Assembly: GCA_963580455.1 (NCBI GenBank)
Contig: OY756961.1
Span: 11,389,001 to 11,453,000 of the forward strand
Reading direction: 5' to 3'
Source: Euonymus europaeus
Lineage: Eukaryota; Streptophyta; Magnoliopsida; Celastrales; Celastraceae
Length of the DNA: 64,000 nucleotides
Made by a program: the position numbers and the translations under genes. Shown here piece after piece: positions 63,710 through 64,000 of the stretch (its first letter is position 1; each line of letters begins with the position of its first letter). Below the pieces are notes generated by a model. That model did not search any database. It was given only the letters and a program-made list of their open reading frames with translations, and was not told where the DNA came from.

Positions 63710-64000
63710 GGACATTCAAAGTTGCTCGGTGTACACTTTATAATGTTCTACTAAGTCAAATTTTACGAGTATAAGCTTCCAAGATTATTTAGATGCCAAA
63801 AGACCAACTTTTAATGAGAAATGGACAAAACCGTTAAAAGCTCCTCCATAGAGAGAGTTGAGCAACTTCGGACTATCAAAGTTGCTCGGTGTACACTTTT
63901 TAGTGTTCTTTTATGTCAAATTTTATGAGTATAATTTTCCAAGATTATTTCGATGCCAAAATCAAAAGTTTCTATGAAATATGGACAAAACTGTTAAAAG
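63710..64000 (+). repeat. Right-edge block matching 56994-57284
   Basis: The rare marks TTTAGATGCC, AATGAGAAATGG, GTATAATTTTCC, AATCAAAAG and ATGAAATATGG all match 56994-57284 at offset 6,716 (42 monomers less 4). The order up to here also follows the preceding block. The array may therefore be entering another large repeat at the edge. Confidence 0.8.

Larger units (their letters stand above)
1..64000 (+). repeat. Tandem satellite array, 160-bp monomer, about 400 copies
   Basis: The whole window is head-to-tail copies of one monomer with consensus length 160 bp and about 36% GC. Following the anchor GGTGTA/CAC gives 400 anchor positions from 81 to 63894. Of the 399 intervals, 372 are exactly 160 bp, 23 are 159, three are 158 (ending at 13513, 22628 and 24065) and one is 162 (ending at 44063). 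No monomer is inverted and no foreign sequence interrupts the array. Known biology: arrays of this size class usually form centromeric or pericentromeric heterochromatin in plants and animals. Centromere function is an inference here, because it is defined by CENH3/CENP-A occupancy and not by sequence. I do not recognise the family name. No gene or RNA lies anywhere in the window. Confidence 0.98.
57498..64000 (+). repeat. Zone 6: mixed segment with 3,997-bp-spaced block duplication
   Basis: B and A monomers (57498-58296) lead into two copies of the 640-bp HOR (58297-59576), then E/S/J/K types (59737-61334). The block then restarts at 61495 as a second copy of 57498 onward, offset 3,997 bp. 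Both copies carry the same one-base deletion GTTGGCAAC ahead of anchors 57977 and 61974. The last 0.28 kb matches 57.0-57.28 kb. The content is satellite only, and the array continues past the window edge. Confidence 0.85.

Noticed and set aside
236..63990. Many short open reading frames of 60-121 codons, with recurrent hydrophobic stretches resembling FLLFFYVKFYE
   Set aside because: They are translations of the satellite itself. The monomer is 160 bp, not a multiple of three, so the frame shifts at each repeat and stops accumulate. The longest frames (about 121 codons near 21.8 and 23.3 kb) exist only where single-base losses shift the frame. There is no start context, codon bias or non-repeat sequence.
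1..64000. CRISPR-like regular spacing
   Set aside because: The whole 160 bp is repeated, with no unique spacers between short identical repeats, and the units diverge along their full length.
1..64000. Dyad GAGCAACTT/AAGTTGCTC as a transcription terminator
   Set aside because: The stem is followed by GGTGTACACTTTTT, which could suggest a hairpin plus T-run. It recurs every 160 bp in an array without genes, so a bacterial-type terminator role makes no sense here.
1..64000. CENP-B box
   Set aside because: I looked for the mammalian core pattern TTCG....A..CGGG and found no convincing match. The TTCGG in the monomer lacks the rest of the motif.
1..64000. Two 80-bp sub-repeats within the monomer
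   Set aside because: CAACTTCGGACAATC and CAACTTTCTATGACAAAT look faintly alike, but the resemblance does not extend through the two halves, so I do not claim a dimeric origin.
1..64000. Telomere repeats, 5S or 45S rDNA, tRNA genes or retrotransposon ends
   Set aside because: None was seen. Every stretch read fits the 160-bp monomer.
1..64000. Assignment to a named plant or animal satellite family
   Set aside because: Monomer size and AT content are not diagnostic, and I do not recognise the sequence. A repeat-database search would decide.

Overview
This window is one uninterrupted block of eukaryotic satellite DNA. About 400 copies of an AT-rich monomer (consensus 160 bp, about 36% GC by hand count) run head-to-tail, all in the same orientation, from the first base to the last. 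I see no protein-coding gene, RNA gene, transposon, CRISPR array or other non-satellite sequence. An array of this length, monomer size and higher-order organisation is typical of centromeric or pericentromeric heterochromatin. A plant is plausible because of the 160-180 bp size class, but nothing in the sequence fixes the organism, and I do not recognise the family by name.

I numbered each monomer from the C that follows the short anchor GGTGTA and followed that anchor by hand. The first is at 81 and the last at 63894, giving 399 intervals. Of these, 372 are exactly 160 bp, 23 are 159, three are 158 and one is 162. In this numbering the 5' half (about 10-85) carries most subtype differences. 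The 3' half (about 90-160 plus 1-8) is more constant. It contains a 9-10 bp inverted repeat (127-135 with 146-154) and an 8-bp palindrome GTGTACAC (156 to 3 of the next monomer).

Monomers fall into recognisable classes (called A, A', B, C, D, E, F, G, J, K, L and S here), and these divide the array into zones. Zone 1 (1 to about 19.27 kb) is an old mosaic rich in a C-F-D cassette. Zone 2 (about 19.27-26.95 kb) is dominated by A-class monomers and holds a 1,437-bp tandem duplication. Zone 3 (about 26.95-42.44 kb) is marked by E-class monomers and nested 480, 960, 1,280, 1,760 and about 2,240 bp repeats. It lies mostly within a run of 86 consecutive intervals of exactly 160 bp. Zone 4 (about 42.44-48.22 kb) returns to zone 1 types and ends in a 640-bp four-monomer higher-order repeat (HOR). 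Zone 5 (about 48.22-57.50 kb) has an eight-monomer HOR of about 1,279 bp flanking three near-identical copies of a 960-bp six-monomer HOR. Zone 6 (about 57.50-64.0 kb) mixes zone 4 and zone 5 types and contains a roughly 1.5-kb block duplicated 3,997 bp apart.

The window reads as a record of repeated unequal exchange at several scales, on top of strong conservation of monomer length and of a dyad-bearing segment. All identities and boundaries were read by eye and are approximate to within tens of bases unless stated.
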